Below are positions 19,543 through 30,867 of a stretch of 40,264 nt of DNA, in pieces. Position 1 is the first letter of the stretch. Each line of letters opens with the position of its first letter. Under the pieces are notes generated by a model, which was given only the letters and a program-made list of their open reading frames with translations, was not told where the DNA came from and made no database searches. A program made the position numbers and the translations under genes. This DNA comes from an uncultured Gammaproteobacteria bacterium (lineage in GTDB: Bacteria > Pseudomonadota > Gammaproteobacteria > Magnimaribacterales > TMED112), in contig CAJWNO010000005.1 in the NCBI GenBank assembly GCA_913044115.1, forward strand, positions 1 to 40,264, given 5' to 3'.

Positions 19543-20299
19543 AAATCAAATAAAAAGCATCAAAGAGACTTGGAGAAACACTTATAAGAATACCTATGAA
19601 GAAGGCCTTCATTTCTTAATTGAAGGACTGCAAGTTCAAGAGATAGATTTAGATAACATTTTATTGCAGATTAAGAATAAGGTACCGATACAATACATAC
19701 TACAAAAATGGTTTTTTTATGATGGTGAGTATTTTCTGAATAAACACGTTTTAATACCAAGGCCTGAAACTGAAGTTCTTGTTGATTTCATTATTAAAAA
19801 ATTTTCAGAAACAAACAAAATTCTTGATTTAGGTACAGGTTCTGGCTGTATTGCTATCGAGCTCTCTAAGAAATTAATTAAAACTAAACTAACAGGAACA
19901 GATATATCTAACAAAGCTTTAGAAGTTGCGAATAAAAATAACTCACAATCAAATAACCCAGTAAACTTTTTTTTATCTGATTGGTTTTCAAACATAAATG
20001 AAGTTTTTGATCTTATAATCGCAAATCCGCCTTATTTAGCTGAATATGAAAATTTAGATAAAAGCCTACTTCATGAGCCCAAAACTGCTTTGGTGTCAAA
20101 AAACGATGGTTTTTTTGATCTTGAGTACATTATTTCTGAGGCTCCAAGATACTTGTCCCCAAATGGAGCTTTGATTTTGGAGCATGGCATTGGGCAAGAA
20201 AAAAGACTCAAGGAAAAAATGCTCATTAATTCATATAAAAAGATAGAATTAATAAAAGACCTTAAGGGAATCAATAGATTTATTTTGGGTTTTAAGTGA
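19508..20299 (+). CDS. prmC: Release factor glutamine methyltransferase PrmC (exact start uncertain)
   Basis: [31 protein letters not shown] motif. Confidence 0.92.
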   Translation: MQRSYLKYKKVKNQIKSIKETWRNTYKNTYEEGLHFLIEGLQVQEIDLDNILLQIKNKVPIQYILQKWFFYDGEYFLNKHVLIPRPETEVLVDFIIKKFSETNKILDLGTGSGCIAIELSKKLIKTKLTGTDISNKALEVANKNNSQSNNPVNFFLSDWFSNINEVFDLIIANPPYLAEYENLDKSLLHEPKTALVSKNDGFFDLEYIISEAPRYLSPNGALILEHGIGQEKRLKEKMLINSYKKIELIKDLKGINRFILGFK

Positions 20300-20310
20300 T
20301 TTTGAAAAAT

Positions 20311-21294
20311 ATGTTAAACAGATTAGGAATAGTTGAAGGATACTATGGAAATCTACCAACTTTTGAACAAAGAAAGCTCATTGTAAAAACTTTGAGCACT
20401 AATAATTTAAATTTTTATTTGTATGCCCCTAAAGAGGATCCTTTTTTGAGATCGCATATTGATATTGATCATTCAGATACTTGGTTTGATGAATTCGAAA
20501 ATTTTCTTGGCTACGCAAAAGATTTAAATATTGAAATAGGTATTGGTCTTGCCCCAACTAAATCTAGCAATATCACAGCTCTCAAGAAAAAAATAAATAA
20601 TTTTACAGAAAGGGGAGTAAATTTCTTTTCTATTTTATTTGATGATATTGAAGAAAAATTTTCCTTTAATGATCAGTTAAATATCTTCAGAGAAATTAAA
20701 AGTGAATTTCCTAATTTGAATTTTGATTTTTGTCCTACTGTTTACTCAAAAGAATTAATTGAAAAAGATTCAATTCATAAAAATTATTTTGAACAATTTA
20801 TCCAAGGATTCCCTAGATCTGAAGATTTTTTTTGGACAGGAGAAAAAGTTATAAGCACTAATATGGATGCATCATGCCAAAAAGAATTACATCAATTTGA
20901 AAATGAGAATATAGCTATTTGGGATAACTATTTCACCATTGATTCGCAGCCAAAGAAATTGAACATTAGTTATTTTGATTATCTAGACAAAACTTTTCTT
21001 ACTACAAAGAAATGTTATGTAGTAAATCTTACAGGAATGCCAAGACACGATAATTTAATCATTGATTTATTGGGTTCATTTGTAGCTGGAAAAAAAGATA
21101 CATTTGAAAGCATTTTGCTCAAACATGGGGTCGATGAAAGGTTTTTAGAATTTATTGGGCTCTTTGATCCAAAAAATAAAATGAATCTTAAAAAAGAGGA
21201 AAAAGATAAAATTCATAAAATTATGTTTACATGGTTTCACCCATTAAAAAATGAATGGTATCCTTATCTTCATAATCTAAAAAATTGGGAGTAA
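20311..21294 (+). CDS. GH84-family glycosidase-like (beta-N-acetylglucosaminidase/O-GlcNAcase-like); GTG at 20296 is an alternative start
   Basis: RLGIVEGYYGNLPTFEQR, FYLYAPKEDPFLR, SILFDDIEE (Asp-Asp catalytic-type motif). Confidence 0.8.
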   Translation: MLNRLGIVEGYYGNLPTFEQRKLIVKTLSTNNLNFYLYAPKEDPFLRSHIDIDHSDTWFDEFENFLGYAKDLNIEIGIGLAPTKSSNITALKKKINNFTERGVNFFSILFDDIEEKFSFNDQLNIFREIKSEFPNLNFDFCPTVYSKELIEKDSIHKNYFEQFIQGFPRSEDFFWTGEKVISTNMDASCQKELHQFENENIAIWDNYFTIDSQPKKLNISYFDYLDKTFLTTKKCYVVNLTGMPRHDNLIIDLLGSFVAGKKDTFESILLKHGVDERFLEFIGLFDPKNKMNLKKEEKDKIHKIMFTWFHPLKNEWYPYLHNLKNWE

Positions 21295-21296
21295 AT

Positions 21297-22910
21297 ATGA
21301 GTAACATGCAATCATGGAAACAAAACATCGGAAGCATAATAGATTATGCCGAAAGAATCTTTCCAGACGTAGAAATAGTATCAAGATCTCTTAGTGGCGA
21401 GATAGTCAAATCAAATTATGGGCAAGTAGCAAAAAGAGCTAAGAAACTAGGATCAGCATTAGAGACTTATGGAATTAAACATGGTCAAAACGTTGGTTCA
21501 TTGGCACTTAATACATACAGAAATATGGAGATGTACTATGGTATTTCAGGAATGGGAGCTGTAATGCATACAATCAATTTCAGGCTACACCCTGAACAGA
21601 TTGCTTACATTATAAACCATGCTGAAAATAGATTAATTTTCTTAGAAACTGTATTTGCACCACTACTAGAGGCACTTCAAGATAATTGCCCAACTGTTGA
21701 GCAATATATTCTTTTATGTTCAAAAGAAGAAATGCCTGAAACAAAATTAAAGAACGTAATTTCTTATGAAGAATTTATTGAAAATGGAGACGAGTCATAT
21801 GCGTGGCCTGAATTAGAGGAAGATGCACCATGTGGTTTATGTTATACATCTGGAACAACCGGTAATCCTAAAGGGGTTCTATATTCTCATAAATCTACAT
21901 TGCTTCATACTTGGGCAGGCTCTTCTGCTAATGGCCTTGGACTTGATAAAGATGATTCTATATTAATGGTGGTTCCAATGTTCCATGTTATGGGATGGGG
22001 GTTACCTTACATTGGAGCAATGAATGGAATTAAATTAGTTTTACCAGGAATGGGCATGGATGGCGCAGCATTAGTAGAGTTAATTCAAAAAGAGAAAGTT
22101 ACTTTAGCGTTTGGTGTTCCAACAATTTGGCTTGGTTTACTCAATTACTGCAAAGAAAATAATATTAAACTTGATACAGTTAAGCAGACACTCATTGGTG
22201 GTTCAGCTGTGCCTTATTCAATGATTAAACAATTTGATGAAGAGCATAATATTAATGTTGTGCAAGGTTGGGGTATGACAGAAACAAGCCCATTAGCAAC
22301 AGCAAATATAAAGACCAAAGCAATGGAAAAAATGTCAAAAGACGAGATGTATAAACTGCAGACTAAACAAGGCAAACCTATCTATGGTGTTGAGTTAAAA
22401 ATTATTGATGATGACGGAAAAACGCTTCCAGAAGATGGTAAAGCTTACGGCAAATTAATGATAAGAGGCCCTTGGATTAATAAAAGATATTACAAACATG
22501 ATTCAGATGCAGTTGATGCAGATGGCTGGTTCGATACAGGTGATATTTCCTCAATAGACCCTGATGGCTATATGACTATAGTTGATAGGGCAAAAGATGT
22601 TATTAAATCCGGTGGCGAGTGGATAAGTTCAGTAGACTTAGAAAATGCAGCTCAGGGGCATCCTGATGTGATGCAAGCATGTGTTATTGGCGTTGCTCAT
22701 CCAAAGTGGGATGAAAGACCGGTATTATTGGTAGTTCCAGCTAACGACAAGAAAGACAAAGATTCAATTTATACTTTTCTAGAAGATAAGATTGCAAAAT
22801 GGTGGAAGCCAGATGATATTGTTTTTGTAGAAGAGCTACCAATCGGAGCAACAGGTAAAGTCCTGAAGATTGAACTGAGAGAACAGTTCAAAGACCATTT
22901 AATGAAATAG
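21297..22910 (+). CDS. AMP-forming acyl-CoA ligase (medium/long-chain fatty-acid--CoA ligase-like)
   Basis: [63 protein letters not shown]. Confidence 0.93.
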   Translation: MSNMQSWKQNIGSIIDYAERIFPDVEIVSRSLSGEIVKSNYGQVAKRAKKLGSALETYGIKHGQNVGSLALNTYRNMEMYYGISGMGAVMHTINFRLHPEQIAYIINHAENRLIFLETVFAPLLEALQDNCPTVEQYILLCSKEEMPETKLKNVISYEEFIENGDESYAWPELEEDAPCGLCYTSGTTGNPKGVLYSHKSTLLHTWAGSSANGLGLDKDDSILMVVPMFHVMGWGLPYIGAMNGIKLVLPGMGMDGAALVELIQKEKVTLAFGVPTIWLGLLNYCKENNIKLDTVKQTLIGGSAVPYSMIKQFDEEHNINVVQGWGMTETSPLATANIKTKAMEKMSKDEMYKLQTKQGKPIYGVELKIIDDDGKTLPEDGKAYGKLMIRGPWINKRYYKHDSDAVDADGWFDTGDISSIDPDGYMTIVDRAKDVIKSGGEWISSVDLENAAQGHPDVMQACVIGVAHPKWDERPVLLVVPANDKKDKDSIYTFLEDKIAKWWKPDDIVFVEELPIGATGKVLKIELREQFKDHLMK

Positions 22911-22920
22911 GAGAAAAATT

Positions 22921-23370
22921 ATGGAAGCAATTAAACCAGAAGACCTTCACAAGGAAATTGGAAATGCACGAAGCACATCGTGGTTTGTAGTTAATCAGGA
23001 GATGATAAATACATTTGCAGATGTAACTGACGATCCTCAGTTTATTCATGTTGATCCAGAAAAGGCTGCACCTATATTTGGCAGTACAATTGCACATGGA
23101 GCATTGATGTTATCTTTATCAGTTGGTAAGGGCTATGAGACTTCTATTCCAGTTGAGGGAACAAAAATGGCTATGAACTATGGTTATGACAAGATCAGAT
23201 TCATCAGTCCAGTTGCAGTTGATTCAAACTGCAGATACACAAGCACATTATTAGAAGTTACTGAAAAAGGTGGCGGTAGATGGCTAATGAAATTTGGAAT
23301 TGAACTAGAAATTGAAGGCCAAGAAAAACCAGGTTTTGTAGCAGAAAACCTTGCAATGATATTTGTATAA
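22921..23370 (+). CDS. MaoC-family (R)-specific enoyl-CoA hydratase/dehydratase
   Basis: FADVTDDPQFIHVDPEKA..FGSTIAHGALMLSL hot-dog fold signature. Confidence 0.9.
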   Translation: MEAIKPEDLHKEIGNARSTSWFVVNQEMINTFADVTDDPQFIHVDPEKAAPIFGSTIAHGALMLSLSVGKGYETSIPVEGTKMAMNYGYDKIRFISPVAVDSNCRYTSTLLEVTEKGGGRWLMKFGIELEIEGQEKPGFVAENLAMIFV

Positions 23371-24529
23371 GATTCTTGTAAAAATACTAGCTTCGGCAGC
23401 TCTGTTAATAGTTTTAGGGCTGCTCTTGCTAGACCCAATCTTAAAATCCTTTGTTCCAGTTTATGAAAATAAGGATGAGTGCAAATCTAATGGCGAGCTT
23501 GAATTAATTTGTAATTTACAAAACCCTGAAGACTTTGCAGTTATTCCTGGTGAAGATGCCCTAATAGTCTCTCAGTTTGCAGGTCTTGCCGAACTAAATG
23601 AAGGATCTATAAAGACCGGAGAAATATCAAGATTAGATCTTAAATCTAAAAATATTGAAAATTACAATGTAAGATTTATTGAAGATAATGGTTTAGGAAT
23701 TGGTGAAGAGGATTGCAAGCCATACAAACAATTATTTCCACATGGTATTGATACTCATAAAACCGTTTCTTTAAAAAATTCTAAAAATTTTAGTCCCTTC
23801 TTAGAGGAAGCTCATTTACTTGCAGTTATAAATCACGAAATAGTTGATAGAGTAGAATTTTTTTTATTCTTTAATGAGGAGATAATTTTTTCCGATGATC
23901 CTCAGAAAACTTTATTTTGGGTTGGTTGTGTAGAGGCACCAAGAAAAAACACATATTTTAATGATGTTGTTATAAAAGATGAGTATGGTGGTTTTTTTGC
24001 AACTCATCAATACGACAAGGATTGGAATTTTTCAAAATTAGAACTCTACAACGCATTTAGATTGAATACAGGATATGTGTATGAATGGAACAAAAAAGAT
24101 GGATTTAAGATTGTAGATAATTCTTATGGTGCATGGCCAAATGGAATTGAAATGATTGATGACACTTTATTTGTAAGTTACAGAATGAATGGCGTGGTTT
24201 CAGCAATAAAAAATGACCAAAGAACCAACTTTAAATTTAGAAATTATCTTGAAGGAGGGTCAGATAACATAATTGCTAAAGATGATGAGCTGTGGATAGC
24301 TGTTCAAAATACAGACTTGGGAGGTCTTACTTGTATGGATTCATCTCAAGTGCAGTGTGCTACACCTTACTCGGTTATTGTGACTGATAAATACCTAAAT
24401 TTAATTAAGCAATATGAATTTGGAAATACTTCCTTTGGTGGGTTATCGGTAGTCTACCCTTATGAAGATGAATTAATTCTTGGTTCTTATAAATCAGATA
24501 GGATAGGGATCTTTAAAACTAATGATTAG
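23363..24529 (+). CDS. Membrane-anchored/secreted SMP-30/strictosidine synthase/paraoxonase-like beta-propeller protein (probable TTG start)
   Basis: N-terminal hydrophobic segment; internal AWPNGIEMIDDTLFVSYR, PHGIDTH motifs. Confidence 0.55.
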   Translation: MYKILVKILASAALLIVLGLLLLDPILKSFVPVYENKDECKSNGELELICNLQNPEDFAVIPGEDALIVSQFAGLAELNEGSIKTGEISRLDLKSKNIENYNVRFIEDNGLGIGEEDCKPYKQLFPHGIDTHKTVSLKNSKNFSPFLEEAHLLAVINHEIVDRVEFFLFFNEEIIFSDDPQKTLFWVGCVEAPRKNTYFNDVVIKDEYGGFFATHQYDKDWNFSKLELYNAFRLNTGYVYEWNKKDGFKIVDNSYGAWPNGIEMIDDTLFVSYRMNGVVSAIKNDQRTNFKFRNYLEGGSDNIIAKDDELWIAVQNTDLGGLTCMDSSQVQCATPYSVIVTDKYLNLIKQYEFGNTSFGGLSVVYPYEDELILGSYKSDRIGIFKTND

Positions 24530-25409
24530 ATTGTTTTTTTTAGTATTTATAATTTTTGACTTTTATGCAGAAACTAAAGTGTTTGTCCTGGGTTCTGGCA
24601 CTCCTAATCCTGATCCAGTTAGAGGCGGTTCATCTTATTTAATTATGGTTGATAAAACCCCATATCTTATTGATTTTGGAGTAGGAGTAGTTCGTAATTT
24701 TGCTGGCCTAACAAAAGAATGGGGCGGTGAACTTGAAATAGACACAACAAGTATTGAACACGCTTTTCTTACCCATATGCATTCAGATCACACACTTGGT
24801 CTTAGTGATTTAATAATTACCCCATGGATCATGGGTAAAACACAAACCTTGAAACTTCATGGCCCTAAGGAATTAAATCTAATGGCTCAAAACATAATCG
24901 ATGCTTACGCCTTTGATATTGATTACAGAATAAATGGTACTCAACCACAAAACAGCTCAGGTTATAAGTATGATTTCTTTGAAATCCATGATGGTTATAT
25001 ATTTGAGAATGATGATATGAAACTTGAAGCTTTTAAAAATAGTCATGGCGACCTAGAAAAATCATTTGGATTTGTTGTAACTACTGCTGACTTAAAAATT
25101 GTTTTTTCTGGAGATACAGCACCATCAAATAAGCTATTAAATAAATCTAAAGATGCCGATATATTGGTGCATGAAGTTTTCTCTGAGGCAGGTTTTTTAA
25201 AGAAGACGCCTGATTGGCAAATTTATCATGCTGCTCATCATACTAGCCCTAAACAACTTGGCTCAATAGCAAAAAAAATTAAACCCAAGAAGTTAGTTTT
25301 GTCACATATTCTTTATTGGGGTTCTAGTGAAGATGATATTAAGAATGAGGTAGCAAAATACTATGATGGTGAGATTTTAGTTGCTTCAGATCTTATGCAA
25401 ATTTATTAG
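24522..25409 (+). CDS. MBL-fold metallo-hydrolase with N-terminal signal-like segment (RNase Z/arylsulfatase-like subgroup)
   Basis: VLGSGTPNPDPVRGGSSYLI, FLTHMHSDHTLGLSDL (HxHxDH), FSGDTAPS, HAAHHTSP, LSHI. Confidence 0.85.
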   Translation: MIRLFFLVFIIFDFYAETKVFVLGSGTPNPDPVRGGSSYLIMVDKTPYLIDFGVGVVRNFAGLTKEWGGELEIDTTSIEHAFLTHMHSDHTLGLSDLIITPWIMGKTQTLKLHGPKELNLMAQNIIDAYAFDIDYRINGTQPQNSSGYKYDFFEIHDGYIFENDDMKLEAFKNSHGDLEKSFGFVVTTADLKIVFSGDTAPSNKLLNKSKDADILVHEVFSEAGFLKKTPDWQIYHAAHHTSPKQLGSIAKKIKPKKLVLSHILYWGSSEDDIKNEVAKYYDGEILVASDLMQIY

Positions 25410-26845
25410 TTGGAAAGAAGTCTTTTAAGGATTGCGTTAACAGCCCCTGGGTTTGCCTTACCTTGTGTTTCCTTCATTACTTGACCAACAAAAAATCCGA
25501 ATAATTTATCTTTTCCAGACTTGAATGCCTCAACTTGACTTGGATTATTATCTAGGATTGATTGGGCTATTGATTCCAATTCACTTTCATCAGAAATTTG
25601 TTCTAAACCTTTAGATTTTATAATTTCTTGCGAATCTGAACCTGTTTGCCACATCTCTTCAAGAACTTCTTTTGCAATCTTTCCTGATATTGTGCCATCT
25701 TTTATTTTCATTATGAGGCCAGCAAAGTTTTTTGAATTTATTTTAGATTCCGCAAGTGAAACATCATGTTTATTCAAAAGAGCATTTATTTCACCGATGA
25801 TCCATTTCGCAGAAAGAATTGGATCTGTAACTTCGCATACTTCCTCATAAAATTTTGCTGTTATTTTTTCTGCACATAAAACTTTTGCTTCATATTCATC
25901 CAAGTTGTATTGGGATCTAAACCTACTTTCCTTTTCTTCTGGCAATTCGTCCATATTTTTTCTGACATCTTCAATTAGTTCATCAGAAATATTTGTTGGC
26001 ACTAAATCTGGACATGGGAAATATCTATAATCGTTGGCAAATTCTTTTGTTCTCATCGACCTTGTTTCGTCTTTTACTGCATCATATAGTCTAGTTTCTT
26101 GCTCGACTTTATTACCATTTTCAAGGATTTTTATTTGTCTCTTAATTTCAAAATTAATAGCTTTTTCAACAAATTTAAATGAATTGATATTCTTTATTTC
26201 TGCTCTAGTCCCAAATTCATCAGCATCAGGACGCATAATAGATATATTTGCATCACATCTCATAGAGCCTTGGGACATATTTCCATCTGAGATATCTAAA
26301 TAGGTAATAATTTGGTGAATCTTCTTTAGGTAGTCTACTGCTTCACTAGCTGATCTAAGATCAGGCTCAGATACAATCTCCAATAAAGGTACTCCTGATC
26401 TATTTAGATCAATAACTGACCTATCATCATATTTATCATGCATTGATTTCCCGGCATCTTCCTCTAAGTGCGCTTGATGTATTCGGACTTCTTTACCATT
26501 TACATCAACAACTCCATCTTTGACTATTGGAAAATGGAGCTGGGTAATTTGATATCCCTTTGGTAGATCTGGATAAAAATAGTTTTTTCTATCAAATATC
26601 ATAGTTTTAGCAATTTTAGCTGAAGTTGCTAAACCAAATTTAATGCCTTGCCTCATAGCTCCTTCATTTAAAACAGGCAAGACTCCAGGCAAGCCCATAT
26701 CTATTAAATCAACAAGAGTATTTGCATCCTCTCCAAACTTGTTTTTTGCTGGCGAGAAAAGTTTTGTATTGGTCATAAGCTGGACATGAACTTCAAGACC
26801 AATTACAGGTTGCCAGCCTTTAATTAGGGTGTCATTTTGTGCCAA
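25406..26845 (-). CDS. gatB: Asp-tRNA(Asn)/Glu-tRNA(Gln) amidotransferase subunit B
   Basis: WQPVIGLEVHVQLMTNTKLFSPA, RKNYFYPDLPKGYQI, NRSGVPLLEIVSEPD. Confidence 0.97.
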   Translation of the reverse strand: MAQNDTLIKGWQPVIGLEVHVQLMTNTKLFSPAKNKFGEDANTLVDLIDMGLPGVLPVLNEGAMRQGIKFGLATSAKIAKTMIFDRKNYFYPDLPKGYQITQLHFPIVKDGVVDVNGKEVRIHQAHLEEDAGKSMHDKYDDRSVIDLNRSGVPLLEIVSEPDLRSASEAVDYLKKIHQIITYLDISDGNMSQGSMRCDANISIMRPDADEFGTRAEIKNINSFKFVEKAINFEIKRQIKILENGNKVEQETRLYDAVKDETRSMRTKEFANDYRYFPCPDLVPTNISDELIEDVRKNMDELPEEKESRFRSQYNLDEYEAKVLCAEKITAKFYEEVCEVTDPILSAKWIIGEINALLNKHDVSLAESKINSKNFAGLIMKIKDGTISGKIAKEVLEEMWQTGSDSQEIIKSKGLEQISDESELESIAQSILDNNPSQVEAFKSGKDKLFGFFVGQVMKETQGKANPGAVNAILKRLLSN

Positions 26846-28251
26846 TCTGTCACCTCCTGAATTTTATGTGTTGTAGCAAGTAATAAATCTTCACTAAAAT
26901 AATTACCAACAAACTGACCTCCAACAGGCAAGCTATTTTTAAATCCATTTGGAAAAGAAATTGCTGGCAAGCCTGCTAAATTTGCTGGAATAGTTAGAAG
27001 ATCTTCTTTATACATTCTATTTGGGTCACTGTCTTTTCTATTTTTTTCGAAAGCTTGATCAAGAGTTGTTGGCATAAAAATAAGGTCTACATCTTTAAAA
27101 ATACTTTCAAACTTATTTTTAATCATTCTCCTTACTTTTTGCGCCTGCAAGTAATAAGCATCATAAAATCCAGCTGAAAGAACATGAGTGCCTATTAATA
27201 TTCTCTTTTTGACCTCATCTCCGAAACCCTCAGATCTTGTTTCCATATAAAGATTAGATATATCTTTTTGATTCGAAGCTCTATAACCATATTTAACTCC
27301 ATCAAAACGTGATAAGTTTGATGAACATTCTGCCGGAGCAATTACATAATAAGAACAAATGCCCGATGAAAGTTCAGAAAAATCAACTTCCTTTAGTTTG
27401 TGTCCAAGACCGGTTAAAACTGATTTAGAAGTCTCATATGATTGCATTACATCTGTATTTATGCCGAGGCTATCAATATTCTTGATAACGCCTATTTTCA
27501 ATGAACCAAAATTTTCTGTTAAAAGTGATTCAAAGTTTTTCTCTATCCTTTTAGAGCACGTTGAGTCTTTTTCATCATATGATGCCATTGCATCAAGCAA
27601 AGCAGCACAGCCAAATGCATCTCTTGAAAATGGACCTGCTTGATCCATACTTGAGCAGAATGCAATCATACCCCATCTTGATACCAAGCCGTATGTAGGC
27701 TTTAATCCAGTAACTCCACAAAGTGCAGCGGGCTGCCTAATTGAACCTCCGGTATCAGTCCCTGTTGAAATAGATGTAATATCTGCAGCTACACAAGCTG
27801 CTGCTCCTCCTGAGCTACCGCCCGGTACTAAATCTGAATTCCAAGGGTTTGAAACTGCTCCAAAATAACTTGTTTCATTTGATGAGCCCATAGCAAATTC
27901 ATCCATATTTGTTTTAGCAACCATTATTGAGCCTGCCTCATTGCAATTTTTAATAACAGTGGAGTCGTATGGAGGCACAAAGTTTTCCAACATCTTTGAG
28001 CCACAAGTGGTCTTAAGGCCATTTGTACAAAAAATATCTTTATGAGCTATAGGTACGCCAGATAATGGTGTATTTTTAAATTTTTCAAAATTATTATCTA
28101 TGTAGTCCGCTTGTTTTAAGGCTTGAGTTTCAAAATCATTGATAAAAATATTTAGATTATCATTTTTGATCTTTTGCATAGCTTCTTTAACCGCTTCTTT
28201 TGCGGAAATAGCTTTAGATCTAAATTTTTCTCTTTGGTCTTTAAAATTCAT
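26824..28251 (-). CDS. gatA: Asp-tRNA(Asn)/Glu-tRNA(Gln) amidotransferase subunit A
   Basis: Amidase signature VPGGSSGGAAACVAADITSISTGTDTGGSIRQPAALCG. Confidence 0.97.
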   Translation of the reverse strand: MNFKDQREKFRSKAISAKEAVKEAMQKIKNDNLNIFINDFETQALKQADYIDNNFEKFKNTPLSGVPIAHKDIFCTNGLKTTCGSKMLENFVPPYDSTVIKNCNEAGSIMVAKTNMDEFAMGSSNETSYFGAVSNPWNSDLVPGGSSGGAAACVAADITSISTGTDTGGSIRQPAALCGVTGLKPTYGLVSRWGMIAFCSSMDQAGPFSRDAFGCAALLDAMASYDEKDSTCSKRIEKNFESLLTENFGSLKIGVIKNIDSLGINTDVMQSYETSKSVLTGLGHKLKEVDFSELSSGICSYYVIAPAECSSNLSRFDGVKYGYRASNQKDISNLYMETRSEGFGDEVKKRILIGTHVLSAGFYDAYYLQAQKVRRMIKNKFESIFKDVDLIFMPTTLDQAFEKNRKDSDPNRMYKEDLLTIPANLAGLPAISFPNGFKNSLPVGGQFVGNYFSEDLLLATTHKIQEVTDWHKMTP

Positions 28252-28532
28252 TCTATTATCTTTGGTACCGTGAAATAATCGTCGTCTGATTCAGGAGAAT
28301 TATCGAGAAATTCCTTTTTCTTATTCCTATTATTATTTTCATCTTTTCTTGAAACATTGTTTAACTCTAGTGGGTTATTTAGTGGCTCAAGGTCTGATAG
28401 GTCTAAGTCCTGCATTTCATCTATCAGATTGAATGTATTTTGTAGTTTTTTAATTATTTCTGGGTGTTCTTTTTCATCTGCATTGATTCGTGCCAGAAAT
28501 AAAAGATTTTTTAACTCGATTTTATCCATCAA
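28248..28532 (-). CDS. gatC: Asp-tRNA(Asn)/Glu-tRNA(Gln) amidotransferase subunit C
   Basis: Size and position; DLDLSDLEPLNNPLE, FTVPKII C-terminal motif. Confidence 0.9.
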   Translation of the reverse strand: MMDKIELKNLLFLARINADEKEHPEIIKKLQNTFNLIDEMQDLDLSDLEPLNNPLELNNVSRKDENNNRNKKKEFLDNSPESDDDYFTVPKIIE

Positions 28533-28578
28533 AAGCCTTATTCTATAAGATTCTGATTATTATAGAGATATATTAGGA

Positions 28579-29619
28579 ATGTTTAAGTTTTTACGTAGTC
28601 TTTTTTCAAATGATATATCCATTGATTTGGGTACGGCTAATACATTGATTTACACAAAAGAGGATGGCATTGTTTTAGATGAGCCATCTGTTGTTGCTAT
28701 TCAGGAAAGAAGTGGTCAAAAAACTGTTGTTGCTGTTGGTCATGATGCAAAGAAAATGCTTGGAAGAACTCCTGGACAAATGGAAGCTATAAGACCTTTG
28801 CGAGATGGTGTAATTGCTGACTTTAATGTGACCGAAAAAATGCTTCAGCATTTCATTAAAAAAGTTTCTAATAATTCGATTCTTTCACCAAGCCCTAGAG
28901 TTTTAGTATGTGTACCCTCAAAAGCTACACAAGTTGAAAAGAGAGCCATTAGAGAATCAGCTTTATCAGCAGGTGCAAGTGTAGTTAAACTCATAGAAGA
29001 ACCTATTGCAGCAGCATTAGGGGCTGGCGTAGCAATCGATAAACCAAGAGGAAGTATGGTAATAGATATTGGGGGAGGGACCTCTGAAGTTGCTATTTTA
29101 TCCTTAAATGGGATTGTTTACTCGGAGTCATTGAAAGTTGGTGGTGATAAATTTGACGAAGCAATTCAAACATATGTGCGTAGAAAGTTTGGAGTTGTAA
29201 TTGGAGAATCAACTGCTGAACTAATCAAACTACAAGTAGGTTGTGCAACATTAAATTGTAAAAAAGATTTTGAGCCTTATGAGTTTAGAGGCAGAAATCT
29301 TGCTGAAGGAATACCTGAATTAGTTGTATTTCAAAAAGAAGATGGGTTTAGAGCTTTAGAGAATCAGACTTCTGCAATTGTAAGATCTGTAAGAACTGCT
29401 TTGGAACTTTCGCCACCAGAATTAGCAGCTGATATTTCACAGGATGGCATAGTTTTAACTGGTGGAGGCGCTCTTCTACATTGCTTAGATACCTTAATTG
29501 AGCAATCAACTGGCATTCCAACAAGAGTTGCTGAAGACCCTTTAACATGTGTAGCTCGTGGTGGTGGAATAGCTCTTGGTTTGATGGATAAAGATTTCGA
29601 CCTTTTTGCTGAAGAGTAA
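28579..29619 (+). CDS. mreB: Rod shape-determining protein MreB
   Basis: [44 protein letters not shown]. Confidence 0.98.
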   Translation: MFKFLRSLFSNDISIDLGTANTLIYTKEDGIVLDEPSVVAIQERSGQKTVVAVGHDAKKMLGRTPGQMEAIRPLRDGVIADFNVTEKMLQHFIKKVSNNSILSPSPRVLVCVPSKATQVEKRAIRESALSAGASVVKLIEEPIAAALGAGVAIDKPRGSMVIDIGGGTSEVAILSLNGIVYSESLKVGGDKFDEAIQTYVRRKFGVVIGESTAELIKLQVGCATLNCKKDFEPYEFRGRNLAEGIPELVVFQKEDGFRALENQTSAIVRSVRTALELSPPELAADISQDGIVLTGGGALLHCLDTLIEQSTGIPTRVAEDPLTCVARGGGIALGLMDKDFDLFAEE

Positions 29620-30416
29620 TGTCATCAAATATTCTTCCTTTACAGAAGAAAATAAGGCTACTCCTGCTAGGCCTTATATTTGTAAGCTGTCTTATTTATA
29701 TCTCGGAATCCTTTGAATTGAATGCAAAATCACAAAGATTCTTAGTTAAATTTCTTAATGTTCCACAGCAATTTATATCAAATGTTCTTGATGAGTATCA
29801 AGAGTTTGAAAATGCAAAGATCGCATCACTTGAAGAAGAAATTCTCAATTTACAAAATGAGATTTATGAGAATGAACTTCAGATTAGGTCATTAGAGAAT
29901 TCAAAATCTTTCACAGACTATAATTTTACTGAAGATAATAGTACTCAATTGCAAATAGATTCATTTGATCAAATGAATTTCACATGTTGCAATAAACATA
30001 GAGTTTACCTAAATAATCCTGATTTAAATATAAATGGAGTATTTGCTGTTTCACAAGGTAATTTTGCAGTAGGTAAAACAAAAAATATTTCAAATGATGA
30101 AATAGAAGTTAGATTATTAAGTGATCCAGAAGAATATGTATCCATTAAAACAATTAATGGTTTTTTCTGTATTGCAAAGGGATCAGGTAAAAGAAGATTA
30201 ATTAGTTGTAGCAACGAATCAAAAGCCGTAAGTTATGACCTGGGAGACACATTTTTTACAACAGGTTTTGATGGCATATATCCAGAAGGTCTAATTGTTG
30301 GCAGATTAATTGATATCTCCAATGCAGATTCAAATATTTTTCAACAAGAACTAAAAATTGAATTGTTTTTTGACCCATTTCAATCAATTAATAAAAAGGT
30401 GATCCTTCATGAATGA
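29619..30416 (+). CDS. mreC: Rod shape-determining protein MreC
   Basis: N-terminal TM plus coiled coil and beta domain (FAVSQGNFAVGKTKNIS); overlaps mreB stop as TAATG. Confidence 0.85.
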   Translation: MSSNILPLQKKIRLLLLGLIFVSCLIYISESFELNAKSQRFLVKFLNVPQQFISNVLDEYQEFENAKIASLEEEILNLQNEIYENELQIRSLENSKSFTDYNFTEDNSTQLQIDSFDQMNFTCCNKHRVYLNNPDLNINGVFAVSQGNFAVGKTKNISNDEIEVRLLSDPEEYVSIKTINGFFCIAKGSGKRRLISCSNESKAVSYDLGDTFFTTGFDGIYPEGLIVGRLIDISNADSNIFQQELKIELFFDPFQSINKKVILHE

Positions 30417-30867
30417 GCTGCTAAGGTACTTGATTCTTTTTGGATTGATTGTTTTAAATCAGATTCTTTTAGCTGCAAATATTTGGTCAATAACACCAGA
30501 TGTTTTCTTAATACAAACTTTGGTGATGACAACCTTTGTTAAAAAAGTCCCAAATATCTATTTTTTTATATTTAAAGGCTTCTTGATCGATCTTTTCTTT
30601 AGTAATGTAACTGCACCATATACGCTAACTTTTACTGCTATTGGTTTGTATTTAAATTTCTCTACTTTAAGATGGATCCAAAGATCTTTGCTCGAACAAA
30701 TAATATTAATTGGCTCTATTTCTTTAGCATTGAACATTATGCTTTTTTCTTTAAATGACTACGCTGAAGGGATGAGTACAAGAATTCTGCTTAACCCTTT
30801 GCTTAATTCAGCCGTATGGGCATTTATTTTTATAAATCAAAGACAAAAATGGTTAAAAAATATTTAG
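30409..30867 (+). CDS. mreD: Rod shape-determining protein MreD
   Basis: Hydrophobic, 152 aa, FLIDLFFSNVTAPYTLTF; position after mreC. Confidence 0.82.
   Translation: MNELLRYLILFGLIVLNQILLAANIWSITPDVFLIQTLVMTTFVKKVPNIYFFIFKGFLIDLFFSNVTAPYTLTFTAIGLYLNFSTLRWIQRSLLEQIILIGSISLALNIMLFSLNDYAEGMSTRILLNPLLNSAVWAFIFINQRQKWLKNI

Noticed and set aside
25406-28532. gatCAB plus tRNA-Gln considered as evidence for lack of GlnRS
   Set aside because: GatCAB can serve Asn-tRNA as well; presence or absence of glnS/asnS cannot be judged from this window.
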